A stretch of DNA of 64,000 nt, from positions 1 through 64,000 of the forward strand of contig CAZLMG010000020.1 in the NCBI GenBank assembly GCA_964560765.1, written 5' to 3'. The stretch is from CAZLMG01 sp964560765 (GTDB lineage: Bacteria; Bdellovibrionota_B; Oligoflexia; Oligoflexales; CAZLMG01). Under the pieces are notes generated by a model. That model made no database searches and had not been told where the DNA came from. It worked only from the letters and a program-made list of their open reading frames with translations. The position numbers and the translations under genes are program-made. Shown here one piece after another: positions 25,277 to 34,078 of this stretch (position 1 is its first letter; each line of letters begins with the position of its first letter).

Positions 25277-26244
25277 ACAGTATGACCGCTAAGAAAAGCT
25301 ATGCAGATGCGATGCAGCCCTTGCTCCCATCGGTGTTGGAACTGGAAAAACAGATTGCAGGCGCCCTAGCCCAGGTCTTTTTCTCGACCGATGTTCGCTT
25401 GGGACGCGCCCTACTTGTGATCGTTGCCGCCTTTGCTCCGCGGGCTGCGGCTGCGGGTATTGCCGGCATCTTGCTGTGTTTAGTGACTGGCAGGCAGCTC
25501 TCACAGAATCGCCAAATTCAAGAGAGCAGTCTGGTCGCTCTCAATGGCTGGTATTTGGGACTCGCCTGCGCCACGTTTCTTCCCAACGCGCGAGTGTTGG
25601 CCATGGCCATGCTGGGGCTATCGCCAGTATGCGTCCTCCTGAGCTTGGCTATGGGGCCGCTACTCCGAACGTGGGATCTGCCTTTAGTCGTACTTCCCTA
25701 TGTCGTCACCGTCTGGCAGGCGCAAATACTTGGTTTCTACAACCCGGCCTTGGCGTTCGTCGCCGACAGCTCGAACCTAGCAACATCCGTCGATGTACCA
25801 GTGGCTATAGCATTGGGGACCTTGAAAAGTTTCGGTCAAATTTTCTTTCAGGAAAGCGCTGCCTTTTCCGCGGCAGTTCTTGCGCTTCTCGCTGTTTTAC
25901 TGGGCCGCCGTGTGTGGCTCATGTTGGTGGCCGCATTCGTCGCAACGACCATCGCCCACCTGGTCCTCGGTCAACATTGGCTCCTGGGATCAGGGCTGAC
26001 CGGCTTTGGCGCCGCATTGCTCATCGCAGCAAGCCAGGAGCGATTTGTGGCACTCACCCATCGGCAACAGCTGCTGCTGACCTGTATCGCCGGCGTGCTG
26101 GAGGTTGTCGCCGTCCACCTGGCAGGAACCGTGCATCTGTTCGCATTATCCAGCAGCTATATTGCGATCTTGTGGCTTGGGCGTCTCATCTCTGAGTCGC
26201 GGTCCAGCAGCCAACAAGATTCTATCGTCAGCATGCCATGGTGA
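25273..26244 (+). CDS. Urea transporter-like membrane protein
   Basis: The product is about 323 residues with many hydrophobic segments. I use GTG 25273, which overlaps the TGA of the gene before (GTGA); ATG 25282 is the alternative. Motifs fit the UT/urea channel family: ALNGWYLGLACATFL, DLPLVVLPYVVTVW (compare LPFVLATW), and FGQIFFQES (compare GxGQVFFQ), each in one half of a pseudo-duplicated protein. These channels pass urea and similar small amides down their gradient. It is the third gene of the coupled operon, so it may let a urea-like or amide product, or a by-product, cross the inner membrane. No urease or ureohydrolase gene is in the window. Confidence 0.75.
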   Translation: MNSMTAKKSYADAMQPLLPSVLELEKQIAGALAQVFFSTDVRLGRALLVIVAAFAPRAAAAGIAGILLCLVTGRQLSQNRQIQESSLVALNGWYLGLACATFLPNARVLAMAMLGLSPVCVLLSLAMGPLLRTWDLPLVVLPYVVTVWQAQILGFYNPALAFVADSSNLATSVDVPVAIALGTLKSFGQIFFQESAAFSAAVLALLAVLLGRRVWLMLVAAFVATTIAHLVLGQHWLLGSGLTGFGAALLIAASQERFVALTHRQQLLLTCIAGVLEVVAVHLAGTVHLFALSSSYIAILWLGRLISESRSSSQQDSIVSMPW

Positions 26245-26315
26245 CATACTGGTTTACATGTTGCATTGAAAGTTAAACACATATCATATAACCGCAAGTT
26301 GTTGGGGAGGTACTT

Positions 26316-26849
26316 ATGTCAGAAAATCTCAGATTCAATCCGATGCGAAATTTCACTTCACTAACCATGAGTGCAGTGATCCTGTTGATGGCCGCCATGC
26401 TGACATCAACCAGTGCCTTGGCTGGGGCAGCTATGAGTTACACGATCCCTAAAGGGGAATTTCTGGAAGCAGATTACACTGTCGATCTTGTGCACGCCAA
26501 GTTACGATTCCACGGTGACTACGCGACACTCGACTATGAACTTCCCAAAGAGATCGACGGCAACAAGCCACAGCGTTTTCGACTCAGCGGTTCACGGGTG
26601 AATGGAATTTGGCAGCTCGCGACAGCCGACCAAAGGGTGCATGGCAGCTGCATCGGTGATCGTGAGTCCTTCAATTGCCAGATGGCTTATTCATTGAATG
26701 AAGAAGGACGGTTTCCACTCGATATAAACTCCGCAAAGGAGTATCTGGCGTCTCGGCCAGAGATGACGCCCGACCAGGTCGCCTTAGCGGAAAGAGCCCA
26801 ACTGGCCCTATCGCACGAAGCCATCGGCATCATCAAGTATCGAAAATAG
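26316..26849 (+). CDS. Secreted protein of unknown function
   Basis: The product is a 177-residue exported protein; ATG 26316 follows GGGAGG. The N-terminus has a long hydrophobic signal region ending near STSALAGA. The mature part is beta-rich (YTVDLVHAKLRFHGDYATLDYELPKE) with a Cys pair (SCIGD...FNCQM) likely to form a disulfide, then a helical C-terminus. I recognise no family. A possible weak promoter, TTGAAA (26266) and TATAAC (26287) with a 15-base spacer, lies upstream, suggesting its own transcription apart from the urea-transporter operon. It converges on the TPR regulator gene. Confidence 0.6.
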   Translation: MSENLRFNPMRNFTSLTMSAVILLMAAMLTSTSALAGAAMSYTIPKGEFLEADYTVDLVHAKLRFHGDYATLDYELPKEIDGNKPQRFRLSGSRVNGIWQLATADQRVHGSCIGDRESFNCQMAYSLNEEGRFPLDINSAKEYLASRPEMTPDQVALAERAQLALSHEAIGIIKYRK

Positions 26850-26894
26850 TATCAACCTATTGACGCCGTCGTCGCGAGGGGCGTAGCCAACGAT

Positions 26895-28688
26895 TCAAGC
26901 CAGCGTATAAGACGTGGCTCGCCCCTTGCCAACGCGGCGCAAATATCCCCTGTCTACCAGGTCGGCGAGATCGCGGCCCGCAGTCACCTCAGAAACGGAA
27001 AACGCTTCGCACACATCCTTATTGGACACGGCTCCCCTCTGCTCACAGAGATTCATGATTCGCGAATGACGCACTGAAAGATCCGGATACCGCTGAGCCA
27101 CCTGGTTCTCAACAACCCGCTCTGGTACTTTCTCCGGACTGGTAATGGTCACATCCCGAACCAGAATTCCTGCATCCAATCGATAGCTGCCTTCACCCAC
27201 GGTCAACCAGCCCTCATAGGGCTCCAGCACCTTTCGGGCGCGGGCAATCAACGCGTAAATCAAAGGGTCATGCCGCAAAGGATTGTAAGATTGGCGCCAC
27301 ACAAGGGTAACGATTTCCTCTTTCGAGATTTGGCGATGATCGGCTAAAGCAAAAAACAGTTTACGCACGAGATCCGGCCAGCCATCAGGATCATGCCGAA
27401 TATGTCCGCTGGCCAAAAGCGTGACGGAGTCCCTGACGAATCCAAACACAATGGCACTGGACGACAGCGGGATATCCAGCACTTTCGGAATCAGGCCCAA
27501 AAAACCTTGGGACAGCAGTCTTTCTCGCACGTCGAGCGTGTTGTCAGACAGGTCATCGATTAAGTCTCCTAACGGGTCCTCACCGCGCTTGCCGACGAGT
27601 GGCTCCGAGAGGAGCAATCTAGAATTGATCCGCTGCGCCAGCAACATTCCCGAACGCTTCTCCAGTCGCCGGACTTGCGGCACTAACCGCGCAGCATCCG
27701 ACTGAAGTCCAAGTCGTCGCAAAACGGACACCTCAAGACCCAAAATTCTGGCCTCCATGCTCGCATCCTGCGCATCTTCCACCCTGCGAAACGCAGACCG
27801 AAGTAACTCCAGAGCTTTCTGATAACTACCTTGGACATAGGCCAGGTACGCATAGCGAAAGGTTAGATTGGCATCCAAGAACGGCACATCCAAGCGATAG
27901 ACCCACTCACCCGCATCCCTTAAACTCTGCTGAGCCTCGTGGCCCTCTCCTGCCAATAACTGCAAGCGTGCCTGCTCCAGATACAAACTCGCCAGAGTAT
28001 AACTATTCTCGAAAGAACAGGATCGAATGGCCCCCCGAATATCTTCGAGCAGTATCTTTGCGTGATCCAAGCCAAACGTGGAACGATAGAGCCTCAGGGT
28101 CACATCCGTCGCTTGCTTGATGGCGCCTCGCCCCAGCCCCTCGGCAAGGGAGGCTGAGTTCTGCAAATTCTTCATCCCAGCTCGGACATCCCCGATGTTC
28201 ATTTGACAATGGCCCACCAGGTCGTAGGCCAGCAAACGCCCAAAGGGAAACTTTGCCCGGAAGGCATGATCATAGGCTCTGCGAGCCCAGCGCAAGGCCA
28301 CGGGAAAACGAGCATCCACGTAGCGATAGAACGCCAGAGCGCATGCCGCGAAAAATGCCACATCGTCACTGGCTTTGCTCTGAGCTCGGATATCTCTGAT
28401 CAAGCCCATCAGGACCAGGCGTGCATGCGCACTCGCCGCTTTTCGGCGCTGTCGACGATTCGCCATGACCAAATACAAACGGGCTTCGGCAGATTGCCGT
28501 AGGCTCATGGCCGGCGCATGCGCGGAATAGATCGCCTCGGATTCACTGGCACGCCCTAAGAAGCAAAGGGCACCGCAGACCCAAACCGCTTGTCCAGCAT
28601 CGAATGCCAGTGGGCGCGCTGCGTCAATGTATACTGCGACGATATCAGTATACAAACCTGCGTAGAATTTTTCGGACAGCGAATCCAT
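26895..28688 (-). CDS. TPR-containing transcriptional regulator with two winged-helix segments
   Basis: The product is 597 residues. The first 400 are helical with TPR-like pairs (for example ARLQLLAGEGHEAQQSLRDA and YVQGSYQKALELLRSAF). Around 440-510 an OmpR-like winged helix is seen (ISKEEIVTLVWRQ...RARKVLEPY...GEGSYRLD). The last 60 residues form a second HTH of DeoR-like type (RHSRIMNLCEQRGAVSNKDV, CEAFSVSEVTAGRDLADLV, GYLRRVGKGRATSYTL). It is probably a DNA-binding protein whose TPR part senses a protein or peptide. The ribosome site before ATG 28688 is weak. Targets are unknown; the convergent secreted-protein gene and the decayed lipoprotein gene are its neighbours. Confidence 0.7.
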   Translation of the reverse strand: MDSLSEKFYAGLYTDIVAVYIDAARPLAFDAGQAVWVCGALCFLGRASESEAIYSAHAPAMSLRQSAEARLYLVMANRRQRRKAASAHARLVLMGLIRDIRAQSKASDDVAFFAACALAFYRYVDARFPVALRWARRAYDHAFRAKFPFGRLLAYDLVGHCQMNIGDVRAGMKNLQNSASLAEGLGRGAIKQATDVTLRLYRSTFGLDHAKILLEDIRGAIRSCSFENSYTLASLYLEQARLQLLAGEGHEAQQSLRDAGEWVYRLDVPFLDANLTFRYAYLAYVQGSYQKALELLRSAFRRVEDAQDASMEARILGLEVSVLRRLGLQSDAARLVPQVRRLEKRSGMLLAQRINSRLLLSEPLVGKRGEDPLGDLIDDLSDNTLDVRERLLSQGFLGLIPKVLDIPLSSSAIVFGFVRDSVTLLASGHIRHDPDGWPDLVRKLFFALADHRQISKEEIVTLVWRQSYNPLRHDPLIYALIARARKVLEPYEGWLTVGEGSYRLDAGILVRDVTITSPEKVPERVVENQVAQRYPDLSVRHSRIMNLCEQRGAVSNKDVCEAFSVSEVTAGRDLADLVDRGYLRRVGKGRATSYTLA

Positions 28689-28735
28689 TAGCCAACATCC
28701 GAGGATTGATGGGATATGGGCTCACTGTACAAAAC

Positions 28736-29595
28736 CTAGGCTCTATAAGCAACGACGCTGACGTCGACGAGTCGACGCGGCGAACAGCGGCAATAGAAGG
28801 CAGCACCAAACCCCAAAGCTAGAATGAGTTGCTGCAGGTCATTGTTCATCAAGACGATGCCACCAGCCACGGACTCGCCCGAGTCGGGAGATACCTTATT
28901 GTAGGCCTTACCGGCAAAGGCACCCGGAGCATACTTCAGCTCCTTGGAGGTGAAATCGACATAGATTTTGCGGTCAAAAATGGCATCACTGGTCGCATCG
29001 ATCTTATCTTTGATCTCAGCCTACTTTGCCTGGAGAAGGACTTGGTTGACATCGCGGAGAATCGTGTGTTGTCTAATTTACCGATGAGCCTCTGCCGTGA
29101 CCTGCACACCGCGAAATCAAGAATTGCCCGCTTTGGTGATAAAGGTGGAGAGCGACTGTGCGACCTTAGTGAACGATCCATCGATCTCCTGGAGCTGAAA
29201 TGAGCAATTGAAGTAGAGGAAAATGCCTCACCGACTCGGAGTAAAGGTGATGTTGCCCGTACCGCGCCCATCCGAGTCGGGAAATTTGTAGATGGTCAGG
29301 CGATCGCCGCGCTTCACGGGTACGCGATAAGCATCGAGATTCGGACAACCTCCACCCGAGGATGGCGATTTATAAACAACCGTGTTGCCATCGGGCTCGC
29401 ATACAACTCCACCATTATCTACGGGTGTGTCGCAGATGCTTTCCGTGCGATGCGTTTTACCGCTGGGTCCAAAGTGATTTATTGATTCACTGAATTTTGT
29501 GGATTGCCGCTTTGCATACCACCGCCCGAGCGAAACTCGCTTTGCTTGCAAGCTCCTATCAGCAAGATTCCTGCAACGACGAATGCTAAATGCAT
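28736..29595 (-). pseudogene. Decayed lipoprotein gene with one frameshift and several in-frame stops
   Basis: ATG 29595, with GGAG eight bases upstream, opens a good lipoprotein signal (MHLAFVVAGILLIGAC), but this frame stops at TAA 29481-29479. Coding likeness continues in another frame (CDTPVDNGGVVCEPDGN, CPNLDAYRVPVKRGD) and then runs through TGA 29230, TGA 29119, TAA 29080 and TAG 29023, with sensible protein text between them (EIDGSFTKVAQSLSTFITKA; DFTSKELKYAPGAFAGKAY; GGIVLMNNDLQQLILALGFG) to TAG 28738. One frameshift and four internal stops of all three types show that the gene is dead. It lies five bases after the RNA methyltransferase stop, so it was once in that operon. The original function is unknown. 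Confidence 0.75.
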
Positions 29596-29600
29596 GGAGT

Positions 29601-30680
29601 TCACTCCAATCCCAATTGGTGAATCATGACCCACGTCTCCATGTGACCATAGCGCACGGATCGCACGTGTGACAAACGATATCCAGCTTGCTCAAAGCCT
29701 GCCAACCAAGCGTGCTTACGCGGCGTAATCGCCACGACCTTGCCAACACCCTTTTCGCGCGCCGCATGCGCGAAACGTTGATAAAGCTCATCGACGCCAC
29801 CAGCAACGGCCTCACGCATACCATAAGGAGGATCAGTAACGACGAGTGGGCACTCACCATGGGCAAGATACGCGAGCGTCGCCGCATCACCGCGCACAGC
29901 CTCAATGCGACCCGCCATTCCTCGATCGACGATATTTTGCTGCAAGCCGGAGAAAGTGGCATGCCGTTCTTCGCCTGCGATCAAGCGCAGCGACTGCCCG
30001 TACTTTGCCGCGATAGCCGCGGCTTCAAGTGGAATGGTGCCGCCGCCGGCCATGGGGTCGAGCAGACACGAAGCACTCCGCACGTCCGCTAAGCGCACAA
30101 GTGCAGCGGCCAACGCCGGATTCAGAGATGTGCGCTGCTGTTTGCTGTACCTTCGGCGTTCATCTAGAGGTCCGCACAAATCCAAACCAAAATGGAAGAC
30201 ATCTGCATGCAAATAGGCCAGCACTTGCTGTTCCGGATGCCGCAACTTCACCGCTGGCACCGCACCACCTGACGTCCGGAATCGGCGTCGAATGGCCGAG
30301 CCAACCTCGCGCCCAACATCTTCCGAAGTAAAGTCATGCTGCCCCCAGCGATCACAAAGAACGCCGAAAGATTGGTCTCCATTCAAGACTTCGTCATAGG
30401 GCAACCCGTCAATGGCGGAAACCAAATGCGCGAGTGATTCGACTTTGCCAGCATACAGCAGTCGCAGCACGTGCCGAGCCGTGCGCACTTGCTCCGCCAG
30501 CTCCTTGGCCAGGGCAAGCATCGCAGCCGACGACGAACCCTGCGATTCGATCATCACCAAGCCATCGTTGAGGATCCGGGGTTGAATAGGTGTCTGGAAT
30601 AACTCGGCAACTTCTGCTGCGAGAACGTCGGCAAGTCCACGAAAACAAGTTAAAGCTAGGTTAAACACAGCAAGGATCAT
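29601..30680 (-). CDS. THUMP-domain RNA guanine-N2 methyltransferase (RlmL/Trm14-like)
   Basis: The product is 359 residues. The N-terminal half fits a THUMP-type RNA-binding region; around residue 170-195 the linker reads GLDLCGPLDERRRYSKQQ, near the start of the UPF0020-type methyltransferase fold. Then come DPMAGGGTIPLEAAA (SAM motif I) and VVTDPPYGMRE (catalytic motif IV, DPPY). This is the short COG0116-type enzyme, lacking the second methyltransferase (RlmK) found in E. coli RlmL. It should methylate a guanine N2 in rRNA or tRNA; which one cannot be told. It diverges from the tapT-like gene across 47 bases, pairing two RNA-modification genes. Confidence 0.8.
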   Translation of the reverse strand: MILAVFNLALTCFRGLADVLAAEVAELFQTPIQPRILNDGLVMIESQGSSSAAMLALAKELAEQVRTARHVLRLLYAGKVESLAHLVSAIDGLPYDEVLNGDQSFGVLCDRWGQHDFTSEDVGREVGSAIRRRFRTSGGAVPAVKLRHPEQQVLAYLHADVFHFGLDLCGPLDERRRYSKQQRTSLNPALAAALVRLADVRSASCLLDPMAGGGTIPLEAAAIAAKYGQSLRLIAGEERHATFSGLQQNIVDRGMAGRIEAVRGDAATLAYLAHGECPLVVTDPPYGMREAVAGGVDELYQRFAHAAREKGVGKVVAITPRKHAWLAGFEQAGYRLSHVRSVRYGHMETWVMIHQLGLE

Positions 30681-30727
30681 ATGATGCTCGTCATAACAGG
30701 GTCAATTGCAAGTTCGAAGGTATTTCC

Positions 30728-31324
30728 GTGAGTGCCCGCAAGAAGTACGATCAACGCTGCCAAAAGTGCCGAATGCGCCATGAACTTTGCATCTGCGCCG
30801 ATATTCCTGCGCTCAATTTGGCGACAAGAGTCATCGTCGTCATCAGCAAGCGCGAATTACAAGTTCCTACCAACACCGGGCGAATGGCAACCATGGCGTT
30901 GCGAAACAGTGCTCTGCTCGTGCGCGGCGACTTGGCAAATCCATACGATCTCGCTGCTGCTTTGCGGCCCCATCGACAACCCGTTCTGCTTTATCCCGGA
31001 GACGACGCACCACTGTTAACGCGAGAACTTGTTGAGCAGTATGGTTGTGCCATCGACCTCGTGGTACCCGACGGCAATTGGCGGCAAACGTCTAAGATGC
31101 GCAAACGCGATGCCACCATGGCCGAACTCCCCATTGTTCGACTACCACCAGGAGCACCGAGCAACTATCGGGTGCGCACGGAGCGAAAGGCGGAGGGGCT
31201 CGCCACCATCGAGGCCATCGCCAGGGCACTTGGAGTCATCGAGGGCAGCGAGGTGCAAATTGCTTTGGAAACGTTATTGGACCTGATGGTGCACCGCACC
31301 CTTGCCAGCCGGGGCGTCCAATAA
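30728..31324 (+). CDS. tapT: DTW-domain tRNA-uridine aminocarboxypropyltransferase
   Basis: The product is 198 residues. GTG 30728 has GAAGG seven bases ahead. It shows a CxxC...CxC N-terminal metal-type motif (CQKCRMRHELCIC), SKRELQVPTNTG, the signature DGNWRQTSKM (the DTW region, here with N), and RTERKAEGLATIEAIARALG. This is the TapT/YfiP family, which adds the acp group from SAM to uridine 47 of tRNA variable loops (established in E. coli). The length matches the family. The next gene converges on it with a 28-base gap. Confidence 0.85.
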   Translation: MSARKKYDQRCQKCRMRHELCICADIPALNLATRVIVVISKRELQVPTNTGRMATMALRNSALLVRGDLANPYDLAAALRPHRQPVLLYPGDDAPLLTRELVEQYGCAIDLVVPDGNWRQTSKMRKRDATMAELPIVRLPPGAPSNYRVRTERKAEGLATIEAIARALGVIEGSEVQIALETLLDLMVHRTLASRGVQ

Positions 31325-31352
31325 TAGCGCCTCAATCCTGCTCATATAGTTC

Positions 31353-32972
31353 TCAGTATAATCTGGCACGCTCGGCTGCAATCGCCGGGCTCTCCAAATA
31401 CTCGTCATAGCTGATCACCTTATCGAGTACGCCCTTGGGGGTGATCTCGATGATGCGTGTCGCAATCGTATTCACAAACTCTCGGTCCTGAGACGTAAAC
31501 AAAATCGTCCCTTTGTAATCGATCAGCCCTTCATTCAAAGCCGTAATCGACTCCAGATCCAAATGGTTTGTCGGTTCATTAAGTACCAAAACATTGGGGC
31601 GAATCATCATCAGACGCGCCAACATACAGCGCACCTTCTCACCACCGGAGAGCACGGTCGCACGCTTGGTCGCTTCATCGCCGCTAAACAGCATCTTGCC
31701 GAGAAATCCGCGCAAATAGTGCTCATCGCGCTCATCGTTGGTTCGCCCCCATTGGCGCAACCATTCGATCAAAGTCAGCGGCTCGCGGAAGAATGACGAG
31801 CTATCTTTCGGCAAGAACCCGCGTGTAGTCGTGACACCCCAGCGAAAGCTTCCCGCCGTGGGCATATCTTCCTCGGCCAGAATGCGGAATAGACACTCGG
31901 CTGGCAGTCCTGTCCGGCCGACGAAGGCCACCTTCTCGCCCTTGGCAATGTTCAAATCCAGATTCTTGAAATACGTCGTGCCATCCATCGCTCCGGATAT
32001 GCCATCAACCTGCAAGAGGTCTTTGCCCGCTTCTCGGTCTTGCTGAATGAAGATGTGTGGATAGCGCCGTGTCGATGGCGGAATCTCATCGATCGTCAAC
32101 TTATCCAGCATCTTCTTTCGCGACGTCGCCTGCCGCGACTTGGAAGCGTTGGCCGAAAATCGCTCGATAAAGGATTTCAACTCTTTAATCTTGTCTTCGG
32201 CCTTGCGATTCTTGTCGCGACGCTGCTGCAAGGCTAACTGACTGGCCTGATACCAGAACGAGTAATTGCCCGTGTACAGCCGCACATTTCCGAAATCGAT
32301 ATCGGCAATATGGGTCGATACTTTGTCGAGAAAATGTCGATCGTGGGAGACCACGATGACGGTATTCTTGAACTCACACAAGAATTCTTCTAGCCACATG
32401 ATGGACGCGAGATCTAGGTTGTTCGTCGGCTCGTCCAATAGCAAGATGTCCGGATTGCCAAAGATGGCTTGCGCCAGCAAGACGCGGACCTTCAGACCTG
32501 CTTCCAGCTCCTTCATCGTGATGCCGTGCAGTTCGGTGGGCACTCCCAGGGACGAAAGCAGCTCACCAGCTTCACTTTCCGCGTTCCAGCCATTCAGTTC
32601 TGCAAACCGCGTCTCCAGTTCAGAGGCACGGATGCCGTCAGCATCGGTAAAGTCTGGCTTGTTATATATCGCGTCCTTCTCAGTCATGATGTCGTAAAGA
32701 GGCTTGTTGCCCATCAACACGGTCTGCAGGACCTGAAACTCATCGAACTCGAATTGGTTCTGCTTTAGCACCGCCATGCGCTGCCCATTCGGAATGCTAA
32801 CTGATCCATGGTCAGGCTGGATCTCTCCGGACAGCACCTTGAGGAAGGTAGACTTGCCGGCACCATTGGCCCCAATCACGCCATAGCAATTGCCGGGTAT
32901 GAACTTGAGATTGATATCCTTAAAGAGCATACGCGTCCCAAAGGAAAGCGTGACGCCGCTGGTAATCATCAT
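31353..32972 (-). CDS. ABC-F ATPase of the YbiT/YkpA type
   Basis: The product is 539 residues when started at ATG 32972 (MMITSGVTLSFG, matching the family N-terminus; AAAGGA about ten bases upstream). NBD1: Walker A GANGAGKST, signature position LEAGLKVR, Walker B LLLDEPTNNLD. A charged linker follows (residues 240-310). NBD2: GRTGLPAECLF where Walker A should be, so the P-loop Lys is missing; signature LSGGEKVR; Walker B LVLNEPTNHLD with Asn for Asp. Degenerate NBD2 P-loops are usual in the YkpA/YbiT group, but the loss here seems further advanced. ABC-F proteins act on the ribosome. Cytoplasmic, single gene. Confidence 0.88.
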   Translation of the reverse strand: MMITSGVTLSFGTRMLFKDINLKFIPGNCYGVIGANGAGKSTFLKVLSGEIQPDHGSVSIPNGQRMAVLKQNQFEFDEFQVLQTVLMGNKPLYDIMTEKDAIYNKPDFTDADGIRASELETRFAELNGWNAESEAGELLSSLGVPTELHGITMKELEAGLKVRVLLAQAIFGNPDILLLDEPTNNLDLASIMWLEEFLCEFKNTVIVVSHDRHFLDKVSTHIADIDFGNVRLYTGNYSFWYQASQLALQQRRDKNRKAEDKIKELKSFIERFSANASKSRQATSRKKMLDKLTIDEIPPSTRRYPHIFIQQDREAGKDLLQVDGISGAMDGTTYFKNLDLNIAKGEKVAFVGRTGLPAECLFRILAEEDMPTAGSFRWGVTTTRGFLPKDSSSFFREPLTLIEWLRQWGRTNDERDEHYLRGFLGKMLFSGDEATKRATVLSGGEKVRCMLARLMMIRPNVLVLNEPTNHLDLESITALNEGLIDYKGTILFTSQDREFVNTIATRIIEITPKGVLDKVISYDEYLESPAIAAERARLY

Positions 32973-33131
32973 AAACGCAACATCCTTTAATGCTGGCTCG
33001 GGGAACCCGAATTCGAGGATGGGCATTTATGCGCAATCGACAACAAAATCAATATGTTTTTCGATTAACCTATGGCGAGGTTAGCCGGATGGCTGCACTC
33101 CAAGCCTCCCTGAGTCACTTGTGCAAGCAAG

Positions 33132-33881
33132 TCACGGGCAGTCACCCTGTGCGCCCTGATCATCAATACTGGCAACGGTGGTATCAGCATTGCCAACCTG
33201 GCCTTCTGAGGTGAGAAGAAAGCCGTTCTTAATCCAGTTGTCTAAGAGGGCGATGTTGTTTGGCGTGGCCTTGCCTGCACCGGGAGGCATCGTTCCGACG
33301 GTTATATCGGCCAGAGAGGCTGCAGCAGCGGCCTTGGCCCCATCAAAGGTGGATAGATCGGGGGCCTGCATTCCAGATGCGTGACAGCCTACGCATTGGG
33401 ACTGCAGATACACTTGAATAACGTCATAACCCACCTTGCCGGGTACCGGTCCTGTATCCGCTGCGGCAGGCTCGCCCTCCAGCATCCCGCCGCGCACCCA
33501 GGCTGTAAATTTCGCCTTCTCCTCAGCAGTCATTTGCGGTGTAACATCTCGGGGCGGCATTGAGCCCTTGTCTATTTCTTCATGACTCGCGGTAGCCTTG
33601 TTTTTCAACCTGACATAGTCGTTCAAATACGGCGTCTCCATATCCTGGGGCTTGGCGTCGGGACTATGACACCAAGTACACTTGGCAATCACGATCGGCT
33701 TAATATCGCGTTCGTAGGTCGGTGTGCCGTCAGCCTGCAGAAGCAAAGCTGGAGCGGAGCAGGTATCGCTTGAACCCAATTCCTGCGAAGGCTGGAGGCT
33801 ACGACTGGGTTTCGAGGGTTCAATGCCACAGGTCGAGAAAAACATCGCTGTGGCCAGAATTCCAGGGATGGAGTGTTTCAT
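33132..33881 (-). CDS. Di-haem cytochrome-like lipoprotein
   Basis: The product is 249 residues; ATG 33881 follows GGAGG. A lipoprotein signal (ILATAMFFSTC) is followed by a low-complexity linker and two CxxCH haem motifs, CTWCH near residue 68 and CVGCH near residue 164. Each is followed by a GSMPP or GTMPP segment and a W-containing helix (FTAWVRGGML, LDNWIKNGF). This is the same module as in the tri-haem lipoprotein at 20.5 kb, so the genes are related by domain duplication. It probably carries electrons at the outer-membrane inner face. It appears to stand alone. Confidence 0.8.
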   Translation of the reverse strand: MKHSIPGILATAMFFSTCGIEPSKPSRSLQPSQELGSSDTCSAPALLLQADGTPTYERDIKPIVIAKCTWCHSPDAKPQDMETPYLNDYVRLKNKATASHEEIDKGSMPPRDVTPQMTAEEKAKFTAWVRGGMLEGEPAAADTGPVPGKVGYDVIQVYLQSQCVGCHASGMQAPDLSTFDGAKAAAAASLADITVGTMPPGAGKATPNNIALLDNWIKNGFLLTSEGQVGNADTTVASIDDQGAQGDCP

Positions 33882-34078
33882 AGCGACCTTCCTCCAGTAC
33901 CAATAACTTAACGGAATTTATGCAACAAAACTGAAATGAGTCTGAATTCAACTGTTACCTCGAGCTCATGCAGCTCAATAATGGTCCAGGTCGCATACAG
34001 AATTCTAGCCATGCAGCCCCTTGCCAAGACATAGTCCCGATGTTAGCAGTCTAGGATCACAATCAGCCGAGGTAGCCA

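Noticed and set aside
25476..26195. A 239-codon plus-strand frame inside the urea-transporter gene
   Set aside because: Its translation is rich in Arg, Ser and Pro without motifs, while the other frame encodes a conserved membrane protein.
28829..29203. A 124-codon plus-strand frame
   Set aside because: It is antisense to the decayed lipoprotein gene; the minus strand gives better protein text despite its stops, and the plus frame has no ribosome site.
29023..29230. Selenocysteine or stop-codon reassignment for the TGA codons in the dead lipoprotein gene
   Set aside because: TAA and TAG also interrupt the same frame, and a frameshift separates the signal peptide from the rest, so recoding does not explain it.
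33960..33980. GAGCT/AGCTC hairpin before the secreted-protein gene at 34079
   Set aside because: Only five pairs and no link to a gene end or ribosome site; expected by chance.
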